The notes below the pieces were generated by a model. It saw nothing but the letters and a program-made list of their open reading frames with translations. It had not been told where the DNA came from and made no database searches. From the NCBI RefSeq assembly GCF_001418655.1, contig NZ_LIQZ01000270.1:1-36651 (forward strand): a stretch of 36,651 bases of DNA. Reading direction: 5' to 3'. Position numbers and translations under genes: made by a program. Below, piece by piece: positions 1 through 7,729 of the stretch. Origin of the DNA: Streptomyces phaeochromogenes. Its GTDB lineage: Bacteria; Actinomycetota; Actinomycetes; Streptomycetales; Streptomycetaceae. Position 1 is the stretch's first letter; every line of letters begins with the position of its first letter.

Positions 1-1
1 C

Positions 2-1768
2 GCCTACGCCCCCACGTACGCCCCGGACATCACGCCGACGCCCACTTCCCGGATGGACAAGCCGACCGGGACCGCGAAGTCGACCAAGTCGTCCAGGACC
101 GGCGGGACGGACAAGAACGGCAAGGGGCCGAAGGTTGACCTCGCCACCGAGATCACCGCCTCCCTCGTCGTCTTCCTCGTCGCGCTCCCGCTGTGCATCG
201 GCGTGGCCGTCGCCTCGGGTGTCCCCGCCGAACTGGGCATCATCTCCGGTGTCATCGGCGGCCTGGTGGTCGGCGCGGCGCGCGGCAGCACCCTCCAAGT
301 CAGCGGTCCGGCGGCCGGGTTGGCGGCCCTCGTGGCGGAGACGGTCCTCGAGTACGGCGTCGCCATGCTCGGTGTGATCGTCCTCGGCTCGGGCATCCTG
401 CAGATCGTCCTGGGGCTGGTCCGTCTCGGCCGGATCTTCCAGGCGATCTCGCTGGCCGTCGTCCAGGGCATGCTCGCGGGCATCGGACTGCCGCTGATGT
501 TCAGCCAGTTGTACCCGATGTCCGACTCCAAGGCCCCGGGCACCCCGATCGAGAACATGGCCGGCCTGCCCGGTCTGATCGCCGACACCGTCGCCAACCC
601 CCAGGCGCTGATCGCCGCGGGACTCGGCGTCGTCACCATCGTGCTCAGCTTCCTGTGGAAGAAGATGCCGGGCCCGGTCAAGAAGATCCCGGCGGCGCTC
701 GTGGCCGTCGGGATCGGTATCGGAGTCGCCTCGCTGCCGGGCGTGGACGTGAAGACGCTCCAGGTGGGCAATCTGCTCGCGTCCGTGGACGTCCCCGGCC
801 CGACGGAGTTCGCGGGCCTCGCCGACGTCGGGATCATCACCGCGATCCTCACCTTCACGGTGATCGCCTCGGCGGAGAGCCTCTTCACGGCCGCGGCGGT
901 GGACCGCATGCACAGCGGCCCGCGCACCCGCTACAACCCCGAACTCATCGCCCAGGGCGCCGGAAACACCGTGGCGGGCCTCCTCGGCGCGCTGCCCATC
1001 ACGGCGGTCGTGGCCCGCAGTTCGGCGAACGTCCAGGCGGGCGCCAAGACGCGCCTGTCCCGCACCCTGCATGGTCTGTGGCTGCTGGCCTTCGCCCTGC
1101 TCCTCCCTCAGGTCCTCGCCCTGATCCCGATCGCCGTCCTCGCGGGCGTCCTCGTACACAGCGGCTGGAAGCTCTTCGCCCCCGAGGAGTTCCCGAAGAT
1201 GTGGCGCCAGGACCGGGGCGAGTTCGCGGTCATGACCCTCACCACGCTGGTCATCGTGGCGACCGCGCTCCTCGAAGGCGTCCTCCTCGGCCTCGCCGCC
1301 GGAATCGTGCTCGCCGCGCTGCGCATGTCGCAGACCGTCATCAAGCAGCACCTGGAGGAGGACACCGCCAAGATCGTCATGGCGGGCAACGCCACGTTCC
1401 TGCGGCTCCCGCAGCTGATCGAGGCCCTGGAGGCCGCCGCGGAAGCGGGCAAGCCGCGTATTCGCCTCGACCTGACAGGTGTGACCCACCTGGATCACGC
1501 ATGCCGCAACCAGGTGGAGGAGTTCGTCGCCCAGCAGCGGGGGTTCGGGCTGCGGGTGGAGTTGCTGATGCCGGGGCCAGCGAAGCCGGTTGGCACGGCT
1601 GCGCCTGTGGCGGACTTGGCTGATGAGTGGGACCGGCCGGCCGGGACCGGGCTGCCTAGGCGTCCGTACGCGTCCACGGGCGCGGGGCCGACGCAGGGGC
1701 CCGGACCCACCGCGGAGTGGTTCTATCTCGATACGCGGCCCATGCCTGAGGAGTACGCCTCTCGTTGA
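2..1768 (+). CDS. SulP-family inorganic anion transporter with C-terminal STAS domain (probably 5'-truncated by the window edge)
   Basis: This is an integral membrane transporter, probably for sulfate, bicarbonate or a similar anion. Numbering from the ATG at 53, a charged N-terminal tail of about 30 residues precedes a long series of hydrophobic helices. The early segment has SulP character (ALPLCIGVAVASG, then LQVSGPAAGLAAL). After the last helix (around residue 425) a soluble STAS-like region contains RLDLTGVTHLDHACRNQVEE. The C-terminal 60 residues are proline- and glycine-rich and poorly conserved in type. The ATG at 53 has no ribosome binding site and the frame stays open back to base 2, so the true start probably lies outside the window. 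SulP genes are often paired with a carbonic anhydrase, but none is visible here. The substrate cannot be read from the sequence. Confidence 0.9.
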   Translation, partial: AYAPTYAPDITPTPTSRMDKPTGTAKSTKSSRTGGTDKNGKGPKVDLATEITASLVVFLVALPLCIGVAVASGVPAELGIISGVIGGLVVGAARGSTLQVSGPAAGLAALVAETVLEYGVAMLGVIVLGSGILQIVLGLVRLGRIFQAISLAVVQGMLAGIGLPLMFSQLYPMSDSKAPGTPIENMAGLPGLIADTVANPQALIAAGLGVVTIVLSFLWKKMPGPVKKIPAALVAVGIGIGVASLPGVDVKTLQVGNLLASVDVPGPTEFAGLADVGIITAILTFTVIASAESLFTAAAVDRMHSGPRTRYNPELIAQGAGNTVAGLLGALPITAVVARSSANVQAGAKTRLSRTLHGLWLLAFALLLPQVLALIPIAVLAGVLVHSGWKLFAPEEFPKMWRQDRGEFAVMTLTTLVIVATALLEGVLLGLAAGIVLAALRMSQTVIKQHLEEDTAKIVMAGNATFLRLPQLIEALEAAAEAGKPRIRLDLTGVTHLDHACRNQVEEFVAQQRGFGLRVELLMPGPAKPVGTAAPVADLADEWDRPAGTGLPRRPYASTGAGPTQGPGPTAEWFYLDTRPMPEEYASR

Positions 1769-1826
1769 GCTCCGCTCGGGTCGTATGTGCGGGTCGGGCG
1801 TACGTGCGGGTCGGTCGTGGCTGGGC

Positions 1827-1857
1827 GCGCAGTTCCCCGCGCCCCTTACGGGGCGCG
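1827..1857. terminator. Terminator-like copy of the GCGCAGTTCCCCGCGCCCCT repeat (short form)
   Basis: The 20-base unit GCGCAGTTCCCCGCGCCCCT lies at 1827-1846, about 60 bases after the SulP stop. Its 3' part folds back as CGCGCCCC-ttac-GGGGCGCG. The same unit occurs in a full inverted form at about 28.2 kb and 31.1 kb. There is no T-tract, as is usual for GC-rich actinomycete terminators. It probably ends SulP transcription before the SDR gene. Confidence 0.6.
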
Positions 1858-1903
1858 CCACCCCTAGGCTGGGAACCCACGCGTACGCGGAGGGAGCCAA
1901 GCC

Positions 1904-2836
1904 ATGAGCGGCTGGACTGCGCACGACATCCCCGACCAGAGCGGCCGTACCGTAGTCGTCACCGGGGCCAACAGTGGGATCGGGTACGTCACCGCCCGTG
2001 AACTGGCCCGGCGGGGTGCCCGGGTCGTCCTCGCGTGCCGCAGCGAGAGCCGTGGCACCGAGGCCGTCGACCGGGTGGCCGTCGAAGTGCCGGGTGCGGA
2101 GGCCGAGTTCGCGCCTCTCGATCTCGGGGACCTGGATTCCGTACGGGAGTTCGCGGCGGCGTACGGGCGGAAGTACAAGCGGCTGGATCTGCTGGTCGAC
2201 AACGCGGGTGTGATGGCGTTGCCGCAGGGCCGTACGGCGGACGGGTTCGAGACGCAGTTCGGGGTCAATCATCTCGGGCACTTCGCGCTCACCGGGCTGT
2301 TGCTGCCGGCGCTGCTCGCCACGCCCGGCGCCCGCGTGGTGAGCGTGTCCAGCTTCGTGCACGCGTTGGCCAACATCGACATCAACGACCTCAACAGCGA
2401 GCGGAAGTACGGGCGTTGGACCGCTTACGGGCGCTCGAAAACGGCCAACCTGCTGTTCGTGCACGAGCTGGCGCGCCGGCTCGCCGCCGTCGGCTCCGAT
2501 GTCGTGGCGGCAGCCGCGCACCCCGGGTACGCCGCCACCAACCTGATGACCGTGGCCCCGAGGATGCGGGGGCGCAAGGGCTCCGAACGGTTCATGGAGA
2601 TCGGCAGCCGCTTCGTCGCCCAGTCCGCGGAGGCCGGCGCCCTCCCCACGCTGTACGCGGCGACGGCCCCCGGCGTACGCCCGGACTCCTTCACCGGCCC
2701 CTCGATCCTCGGCCTCCGCGGCTCCCCGGCGAAGTCGCGGCGCGCCAGGTGGACCCTCAACGACCGGGCGGGGCAACGGCTTTGGGAGGAGTCCGAGCGG
2801 CTGACGGGTGTCACGTACGACGCGCTGAAGGTGTGA
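1904..2836 (+). CDS. Short-chain dehydrogenase/reductase (SDR), retinol-dehydrogenase-like
   Basis: This is a cytoplasmic NAD(P)(H)-dependent oxidoreductase of 310 residues, slightly longer than a classical SDR. The Rossmann cofactor motif TGANSGIG is at residues 20-27. The NAG motif is at about 100-102 (DNAGVMA). The catalytic serine lies in VSVSS (about 149-150) and the YxxxK pair is Y175/K179 (YGRSK). ACRS after the second strand suggests NADP preference, which is an inference. The ATG has a good upstream GGAGGGAG. The gene stands alone between SulP and the PhoX-like gene, so its substrate is unknown. The layout resembles the retinol dehydrogenase/protochlorophyllide-reductase-like SDRs common in Streptomyces. 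Confidence 0.9.
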   Translation: MSGWTAHDIPDQSGRTVVVTGANSGIGYVTARELARRGARVVLACRSESRGTEAVDRVAVEVPGAEAEFAPLDLGDLDSVREFAAAYGRKYKRLDLLVDNAGVMALPQGRTADGFETQFGVNHLGHFALTGLLLPALLATPGARVVSVSSFVHALANIDINDLNSERKYGRWTAYGRSKTANLLFVHELARRLAAVGSDVVAAAAHPGYAATNLMTVAPRMRGRKGSERFMEIGSRFVAQSAEAGALPTLYAATAPGVRPDSFTGPSILGLRGSPAKSRRARWTLNDRAGQRLWEESERLTGVTYDALKV

Positions 2837-3027
2837 CGCGGGCGATGCGTGTGGTCTACGACCCGCGGAAGGCATGACGCACGGGTGTACGGGGCACACC
2901 AGGCAGTGACGCGTACACGTCACCGCCTGGCCATGGCGCGTCCACCCCGCACTCCTAGGCTCCGGCGGTGCGCGACCCCGTCCCCGACCGGCGGACGGGG
3001 CGGTCACAGCACCCCCTTGGAGCGACA

Positions 3028-4188
3028 GTGGAACGTCGTACCCTCCTGCGCGCGGCCGTCCTCGGCGGTTCGTCCGCCGCCTTCGGCGGAACCCTGTGGC
3101 GCGGCGCCGCGTACGCCGCACCCGCCCAGCCCGGCACTGGCCCGTACGGGGCACTCGGCGCGGCGGACGCGAACGGCGTCAGGCTGCCGAGCGGCTTCAC
3201 CAGCCGGGTGATAGCCAGGTCCGGCCAGACGGTCACCGGCACGTCCTACACCTGGCACAACGCCCCTGACGGCGGGGCCTGTTACACCGATGGCACCGGA
3301 TGGATCTATGTCTCCAACTCGGAGATCAACCCCTCCGGCGGCGCGAGCGCGGTGAAGTTCTCGTCGGCGGGCGCGATCACCGGCGCGTACCGCATCCTGT
3401 CCGGCACCAGACAGAACTGCGCGGGCGGCAGGACCCCGTGGAACACCTGGCTGTCCTGCGAGGAGGTGTCCCTCGGATACGTGTACGAGACCGACCCGTG
3501 GGGCGTGAACGCGGCCGTGCGCCGGGACGCGATGGGCCGCTTCAAGCACGAGGCGGCGGCGGCCGACCCGGTGCGCAAGGTGGTCTACCTGACGGAGGAC
3601 GAGACGAACGGCTGCCTCTACCGCTTCGTCCCCACCACCTGGGGCAACCTGTCGGCCGGCACGCTCCAGGTCCTCGTCGCCGGGACGGCCACCTCCGGCT
3701 CCTTCACCTGGGCGAACGTGCCCGACCCGGACGGCTCCCCCACCACGACCCGTACCCAGGTCTCCGGCTCGAAGAAGTTCAACGGCGGCGAGGGCTGTTA
3801 CTACGCCGACGACACGGTCTGGTTCACCACCAAGGGCGACAACCGCGTCTGGCAGCTCAACCTGGCCGCCAACACATACGAGTTGGCGTACGACGACTCG
3901 CTCGTGACCTCCGGTACGGCCCCGCTGACCGGCGTCGACAACATCACCGGCAGCGCCTCGGGCGACCTGTTCGTCGCGGAGGACGGCGGCAACATGGAGA
4001 TCTGCGTCATCACGCCGGACGACGTGATCGCCCCCTTCCTGCGCATCGACGGCCAGTCCGGCTCGGAGATCACCGGCCCCGCCCTCTCCCCCGACGGAAC
4101 CCGCCTCTACTTCTCCAGCCAGCGCGGCACCAGCGGCAGTTCGTCGGGCGGGATCACGTACGAGGTGCGGGGTCCGTTCCGCTCGTAG
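3028..4188 (+). CDS. PhoX/DUF839-family secreted protein (alkaline-phosphatase-like), Tat substrate
   Basis: This is a predicted exported beta-propeller-like protein of 386 residues. The GTG at 3028 is chosen because GGAG (3019-3022) lies five bases upstream and because it puts the twin-arginine signal at the N-terminus (ERRTLLRAAVLGG, then a hydrophobic stretch ending AAYA). A longer in-frame start at 2968 would bury the signal. Hallmarks of DUF839/PhoX are visible: NCAGGRTPWNTWLSCEE, GRFKHEAA, GCLYRFVP, GGEGCYY, and GDLFVAEDGGNMEICVI. Known PhoX enzymes are Tat-exported, metal-dependent phosphatases that release phosphate. This protein is shorter than the classical ones of about 600 residues, so phosphatase activity is inferred from family only. 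No Pho box was identified upstream. Confidence 0.82.
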   Translation: MERRTLLRAAVLGGSSAAFGGTLWRGAAYAAPAQPGTGPYGALGAADANGVRLPSGFTSRVIARSGQTVTGTSYTWHNAPDGGACYTDGTGWIYVSNSEINPSGGASAVKFSSAGAITGAYRILSGTRQNCAGGRTPWNTWLSCEEVSLGYVYETDPWGVNAAVRRDAMGRFKHEAAAADPVRKVVYLTEDETNGCLYRFVPTTWGNLSAGTLQVLVAGTATSGSFTWANVPDPDGSPTTTRTQVSGSKKFNGGEGCYYADDTVWFTTKGDNRVWQLNLAANTYELAYDDSLVTSGTAPLTGVDNITGSASGDLFVAEDGGNMEICVITPDDVIAPFLRIDGQSGSEITGPALSPDGTRLYFSSQRGTSGSSSGGITYEVRGPFRS

Positions 4189-4217
4189 CCACCACTCCGC
4201 GACACCGGCAAGCACGC

Positions 4218-4251
4218 GGACCGGGTTCGCACACACATGCGAACCGGGTCC
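4218..4251. terminator. Hairpin terminator after the PhoX-like gene
   Basis: Arms GGACCGGGTTCGCA (4218-4231) and TGCGAACCGGGTCC (4238-4251) pair over 14 positions with one mismatch around a CACACA loop. The hairpin starts 30 bases after the stop codon. There is no T-tract. Confidence 0.6.
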
Positions 4252-4291
4252 GTACACCCACGCGGGCGCGCACGCTGGCGCAGGTTTACAG

Positions 4292-4356
4292 ATGACGGAC
4301 CCATGAGCGGAGAGCTACCGTCCGGTCACGTCACGTTCGCATCACGGGTCCGTCAT
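4292..4356. promoter_or_regulatory. 11-bp perfect inverted repeat in the leader region of the excalibur gene
   Basis: ATGACGGACCC (4292-4302) and GGGTCCGTCAT (4346-4356) are perfect inverted arms 43 bases apart, within a 274-base gap. The gap also contains the AT-rich stretch CCTAATACTTTCG near 4379. It could be a structured leader or a bipartite operator. It does not match a riboswitch I can name. Confidence 0.35.
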
Positions 4357-4462
4357 TCCGCCACCGCACCACCAGCCTCCTAATACTTTCGTCACCTCAA
4401 ATCCGACTGATCGCGCTCCATGATCATGCGTACGGATATCGACCCAAATCCGAGGTGCTCTC

Positions 4463-4882
4463 GTGAAGTTGCTCCGCAAGCCCGCCGCCGTTGCCGTCGC
4501 CGCGCTGGCGCTCACCGCCCTGTCGGCCACCACCGCCCAGGCCCACGACGGCAACCACCCGTTCAAGAACTGCACCGAGGCGTACGAGAACGGGTACTCC
4601 AGCATCGCCAGGGGCGACGAGCACTACGACGACGACCTGGACCGCGACCAGGACGGCATCGGCTGCGACCAGCCACCCTCGGACTTCGTCCCGGCGGAGG
4701 ACCAGGGCAAGGACGACAACGGCACCGAGGACACCGCCTCCGACACCGGCGAGAAGAACACCGACCTGGCGGAGACCGGCGGCAGCGGCGCCACGGCGTA
4801 CATCGCGGGCGGCGGCGCGGCAGTCCTGCTCGCGGGCGGCGGCGTGCTGTTCACGGTGCGCAGGCGCGCCAACTCCCGCTGA
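4463..4882 (+). CDS. Excalibur-domain surface protein with LAETG sortase-anchoring signal
   Basis: This is a small cell-wall-anchored protein of 139 residues. A Sec signal peptide covers residues 1-27, with predicted cleavage after TAQA. The mature N-terminus carries an excalibur calcium-binding domain (about 33-69) with the DLDRDQDGIGC signature, where the aspartates would bind calcium and C37 and C68 may form a disulfide. A Thr/Asp/Glu-rich linker follows. The C-terminus is a classical sorting signal: LAETG at 102-106, a glycine/alanine-rich membrane helix at about 110-132, and the RRRANSR tail. LAXTG motifs are recognised by class E sortases in Streptomyces, so this protein is probably linked to peptidoglycan. 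The GTG start is preceded by GAGGTG. Its partner and role are unknown. Confidence 0.87.
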   Translation: MKLLRKPAAVAVAALALTALSATTAQAHDGNHPFKNCTEAYENGYSSIARGDEHYDDDLDRDQDGIGCDQPPSDFVPAEDQGKDDNGTEDTASDTGEKNTDLAETGGSGATAYIAGGGAAVLLAGGGVLFTVRRRANSR

Positions 4883-4915
4883 ACTCACGCGGGAAGCCGT
4901 ACCCGGGAGCAGGGC

Positions 4916-5764
4916 CTACGCGGCGGTGTCGGTCCACTCGGACGCGAGCAGGGTGTTGCGTACCAGCATGGCGATCGTCATCGGACCGACGCCGCCGGGC
5001 ACGGGAGTGATGTGCCCGGCGATGCCCTCCAGTTCGTCCGCACGGACGTCACCGGTCAGGCCCGACTCGGTGCGGTGGATTCCGGCGTCGATCACGGCGG
5101 CGCCGGGTTTGATGTGTTCGAGGCCGACAAGTCCCCGTACGCCGGTGGCGACCACGACGATGTCGGCGGGCCGGGTGACGGCCGCCAGGTCGGTGGTGTG
5201 CTCGTGGGCCACGGTCACGGTCGCCCCGCGGCGCAACAGCAGCTGCGCCAGAGGGCGGCCGACCAGTTCCCCCCAGCCGATGACGGTGACGTGCGATCCC
5301 GTGATCGCAATGCCCTCGGCGTCGAGCAGTTCGATGACGCCGAGAGGTGTGCAGGGGCGCAGCCCGTGCTCCCCGCGGGCGAGCAGTCCGGCGCTCGCGG
5401 TGGTCAGACCGTCGACGTCCTTGGTGACCGGGATGCGGTCGATCAACGCGCGGGCGTCGAGGTGCGGCGGCAGGGGCAGTTGCAGCAGGATGCCGGTGAC
5501 CTCCGGGTCGGCCGCCAACTCGTCGATGACGGCGGCGACTTCCCGCTGCGTGGCCCGCCGCGGCAGCGCCCGGTGGAAGTCGCGCATTCCGGCTTCCCGG
5601 ATGGCGCGGCGCTTGGCGGCGACGTACACGGCGCTCGCGGGGTCGTCGCCGACGAGGACGGTGGCCAGGCCCGGCAGCCGCCCCGGGGACGCGGCGGCCA
5701 CTTCCTCCGCGACCTTCGACCGGATCTGCCGGGCCGTTTTCCTGCCGTCGATCTTCGTGGTCAT
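4916..5764 (-). CDS. folD: Bifunctional methylenetetrahydrofolate dehydrogenase / methenyltetrahydrofolate cyclohydrolase (FolD)
   Basis: This cytoplasmic enzyme oxidises 5,10-methylene-THF to methenyl-THF and hydrolyses it to 10-formyl-THF. It has 282 residues from the ATG at 5764, which is preceded by AAGAAGG; an upstream in-frame start at 5800 lacks such a site. Family motifs are YVAAKRR (substrate lysine), GILLQLPLPPHLD, KDVDGLTTASAG, PCTPLGVIELL and the terminal TPVPGGVGPMT. The nucleotide-binding motif is unusual: canonical GRSxxVGRP reads GWGELVGRP, with W164-G165 in place of Arg-Ser, so coenzyme preference may differ. It is the last gene of the one-carbon operon, 45 bases after purU. 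It is probably a specialised paralogue rather than the housekeeping FolD, which is an inference from its context and divergence. Confidence 0.93.
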   Translation of the reverse strand: MTTKIDGRKTARQIRSKVAEEVAAASPGRLPGLATVLVGDDPASAVYVAAKRRAIREAGMRDFHRALPRRATQREVAAVIDELAADPEVTGILLQLPLPPHLDARALIDRIPVTKDVDGLTTASAGLLARGEHGLRPCTPLGVIELLDAEGIAITGSHVTVIGWGELVGRPLAQLLLRRGATVTVAHEHTTDLAAVTRPADIVVVATGVRGLVGLEHIKPGAAVIDAGIHRTESGLTGDVRADELEGIAGHITPVPGGVGPMTIAMLVRNTLLASEWTDTAA

Positions 5765-5809
5765 GATGGCGAACCGCCTTCTTGGCTGATGTCCCTGCAC
5801 CGGGCGGTC

Positions 5810-6772
5810 TCAGGCGAAGACGATGGTGTGGTTGCCGTTGCGGATGACGCGGTCCTCGGCGTGCCACAGCACGGCGCGGGACAGCACGGCGCGTTCGACG
5901 TCGGCGCCGCGGCGCATCAGGTCGGCGGCGGTGTCGGCGTGGGTGACGCGGACCACGTCCTGCTCGATGATCGGGCCCTCGTCGAGGTCCTCCGTCACGT
6001 AGTGCGCCGTGGCGCCGACCAGTTTCACCCCACGTTCCTTGGCCTTGGCGTACGGTCCGGCGCCGACGAAGGCCGGCAGGAAGGAGTGGTGGATGTTGAT
6101 GACCGGCACGCCCACCTGCTCGATGAAGTCGCCGGACAGGATCTGCATGTAGCGGGCCAGCACGACGAAGTCGACGTTGCCCCGCAGCAGCCGCAGGTGT
6201 TCGGCCTCGGCGGCGGACTTGTCGGGGCCCTGGCAGGGGACGTGGAAGAAGGGGATGCCGAAGGAGCGGACCTCTTCCGCCGTGTCCGGGTGATTGGAGA
6301 TCACCATGGCGATGGTGACGGGGAGTTGGCCGCGGCGGTGGCGCCACAGCAGGTCGAGCAGGCAGTGGTCGGACTTGGAGGCGAAGATCGCGACGCGTTT
6401 CGGGACCGACGGGTCGCGCAGGGTGCAGGTGAGGCCGTAGCCCTCCCCGAGCCGCTGCCGCAGGTCCTTCTCGATCGCGGGCAGGGCCGCCTGGAGGTTG
6501 TCGAGGCCGAAGACGGTGCGCTGGAAGAAGGCGCCGCCCTGCGGGTTGTCGGAGTACTGGTCGAGGGAGACGATGTTGGCGCCGTGGCCGCTGAGCACGC
6601 CCGCCACGGCCGCGACGATGCCCGTTCTGTCCTCACCCCGCACGATCAGCGAGGCAAGGCGGTGCGACGGCTCGGCCGGGGTGTCCTGCCTGCCGTGCGC
6701 CGGGGCGCCTTGCTCACCGTGCGCCGAGCTCTCCCGCTTGCCCTGCGCCGGGACGTTCTGCGTGAGCGTCAC
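5810..6772 (-). CDS. purU: Formyltetrahydrofolate deformylase (PurU)
   Basis: The enzyme hydrolyses 10-formyl-THF to formate and free THF. It has 320 residues. An unusual hydrophilic N-terminal extension (about 1-36) precedes an ACT regulatory domain (about 38-115, SLIVRGEDRTGIVAAVAG). The formyltransferase-fold catalytic domain follows (about 124-318), with the active-site N226-I-H228-H229-S-F-L-P and the downstream aspartate in EDLDEGPI (D264). The start is GTG and lies one base after the metF stop, indicating translational coupling. In the operon it would discharge the formyl group made by FolD and regenerate THF for the demethylase. Confidence 0.95.
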   Translation of the reverse strand: MTLTQNVPAQGKRESSAHGEQGAPAHGRQDTPAEPSHRLASLIVRGEDRTGIVAAVAGVLSGHGANIVSLDQYSDNPQGGAFFQRTVFGLDNLQAALPAIEKDLRQRLGEGYGLTCTLRDPSVPKRVAIFASKSDHCLLDLLWRHRRGQLPVTIAMVISNHPDTAEEVRSFGIPFFHVPCQGPDKSAAEAEHLRLLRGNVDFVVLARYMQILSGDFIEQVGVPVINIHHSFLPAFVGAGPYAKAKERGVKLVGATAHYVTEDLDEGPIIEQDVVRVTHADTAADLMRRGADVERAVLSRAVLWHAEDRVIRNGNHTIVFA

Positions 6773-6773
6773 G

Positions 6774-7640
6774 TCAGCCTTCCTTCCTGAACCGGGCGAC
6801 CCACTCCGAGGTGGCCCTGAGCCCGCCGAACGTGTAGAAGTGCACCTTCAGTTCGCCATGGCGCGTGGCGTCGTAGCCCTGGGCGAGGGCGCGCAGGAAA
6901 CGGTCGGGCCCGGCCGTGCCCATGAGGTTGGCCAGGGAGAAGCCGTACTTCTTGGCGATGGAGGCGCTGGTGCCGACGCCGAAGCGGGTTGCGTACGTCA
7001 TCAGCCGCCGCACCCCGGCCGGTCCGGGCACGCCGATGCGGATCGGCACGTCGACACCCTGCCTGCGCGTCTCCTCCACCCAGGCGAGGACGGGGTCGAC
7101 GTCGAAGCCGAACTGCGTGATCAGATCGCCCGCCAGCCGCTGTGCCGCGAGCGCCGCGTGCTTGTCCGTCAGCGCCGACCACAGCACGCGGTCGTCGATG
7201 GCGGGGTGTCCTTCCGGGTAGCCGCTGATGCCGATGTGACGTACGCCGTAGCGCTGCGGCAGTCCGGTGCGGATGACGGCCAGCGCGTCCTCGTACGGGC
7301 CTTCGGGGCTGGCGGGGTCGCCGCCGACGACGAACACGTTCTCCGCGGTACCGTCGGCCCGCAGGCCGGCCAGGAACTCTTCGAGGTCGACCTGTGAGCC
7401 CAGGCGGCGGGCCGAGATGTGCGGTACGGGGACGAAGCCGAGCCGCTTGACCGCTCGCGCGGCGTCCAGGCGCATCCGCAGGTCCTCGTTGCCGAGGAAG
7501 GTGACGTTGATGCGGGTGCCCGGGGGGATGGTGTCGCGGGCTTCCTCCAGTTTCGGTACGTCCTTGCCGGTCATCTCCAGCGAGAAGTCCTCCAGCAGTG
7601 ATGTGCGCACCACTGCCGAGGCCGGGGAACCGGGGTTCAT
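6774..7640 (-). CDS. metF: Methylenetetrahydrofolate reductase family protein (MetF-like)
   Basis: This is a 288-residue protein of the MTHFR TIM-barrel family, which normally reduces 5,10-methylene-THF to 5-methyl-THF with FAD. Family features are the early catalytic glutamate in FSLEMTGKD (about residue 22), INVTFLGNEDLRM, VPHISARR, VFVVGGDPASPEGPYEDAL and GISGYPEGHP. The ATG at 7640 has AAGGAG six bases upstream. Lying between the O-demethylase and purU/folD, it probably runs in the oxidative direction, converting demethylase-derived 5-methyl-THF to methylene-THF, as in known aryl-methyl catabolic clusters. That direction is inferred. A separate biosynthetic MetF for methionine synthesis would be expected elsewhere in the genome. 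Confidence 0.9.
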   Translation of the reverse strand: MNPGSPASAVVRTSLLEDFSLEMTGKDVPKLEEARDTIPPGTRINVTFLGNEDLRMRLDAARAVKRLGFVPVPHISARRLGSQVDLEEFLAGLRADGTAENVFVVGGDPASPEGPYEDALAVIRTGLPQRYGVRHIGISGYPEGHPAIDDRVLWSALTDKHAALAAQRLAGDLITQFGFDVDPVLAWVEETRRQGVDVPIRIGVPGPAGVRRLMTYATRFGVGTSASIAKKYGFSLANLMGTAGPDRFLRALAQGYDATRHGELKVHFYTFGGLRATSEWVARFRKEG

Positions 7641-7729
7641 CGTGCTCCTTTTTCACATGCTCGACGGCTCGCTGCCGCGGCGGCCCGCCCACCCGGGAAG
7701 GTGCCGTGCGAGGGGACCGTGGAGGCGGC

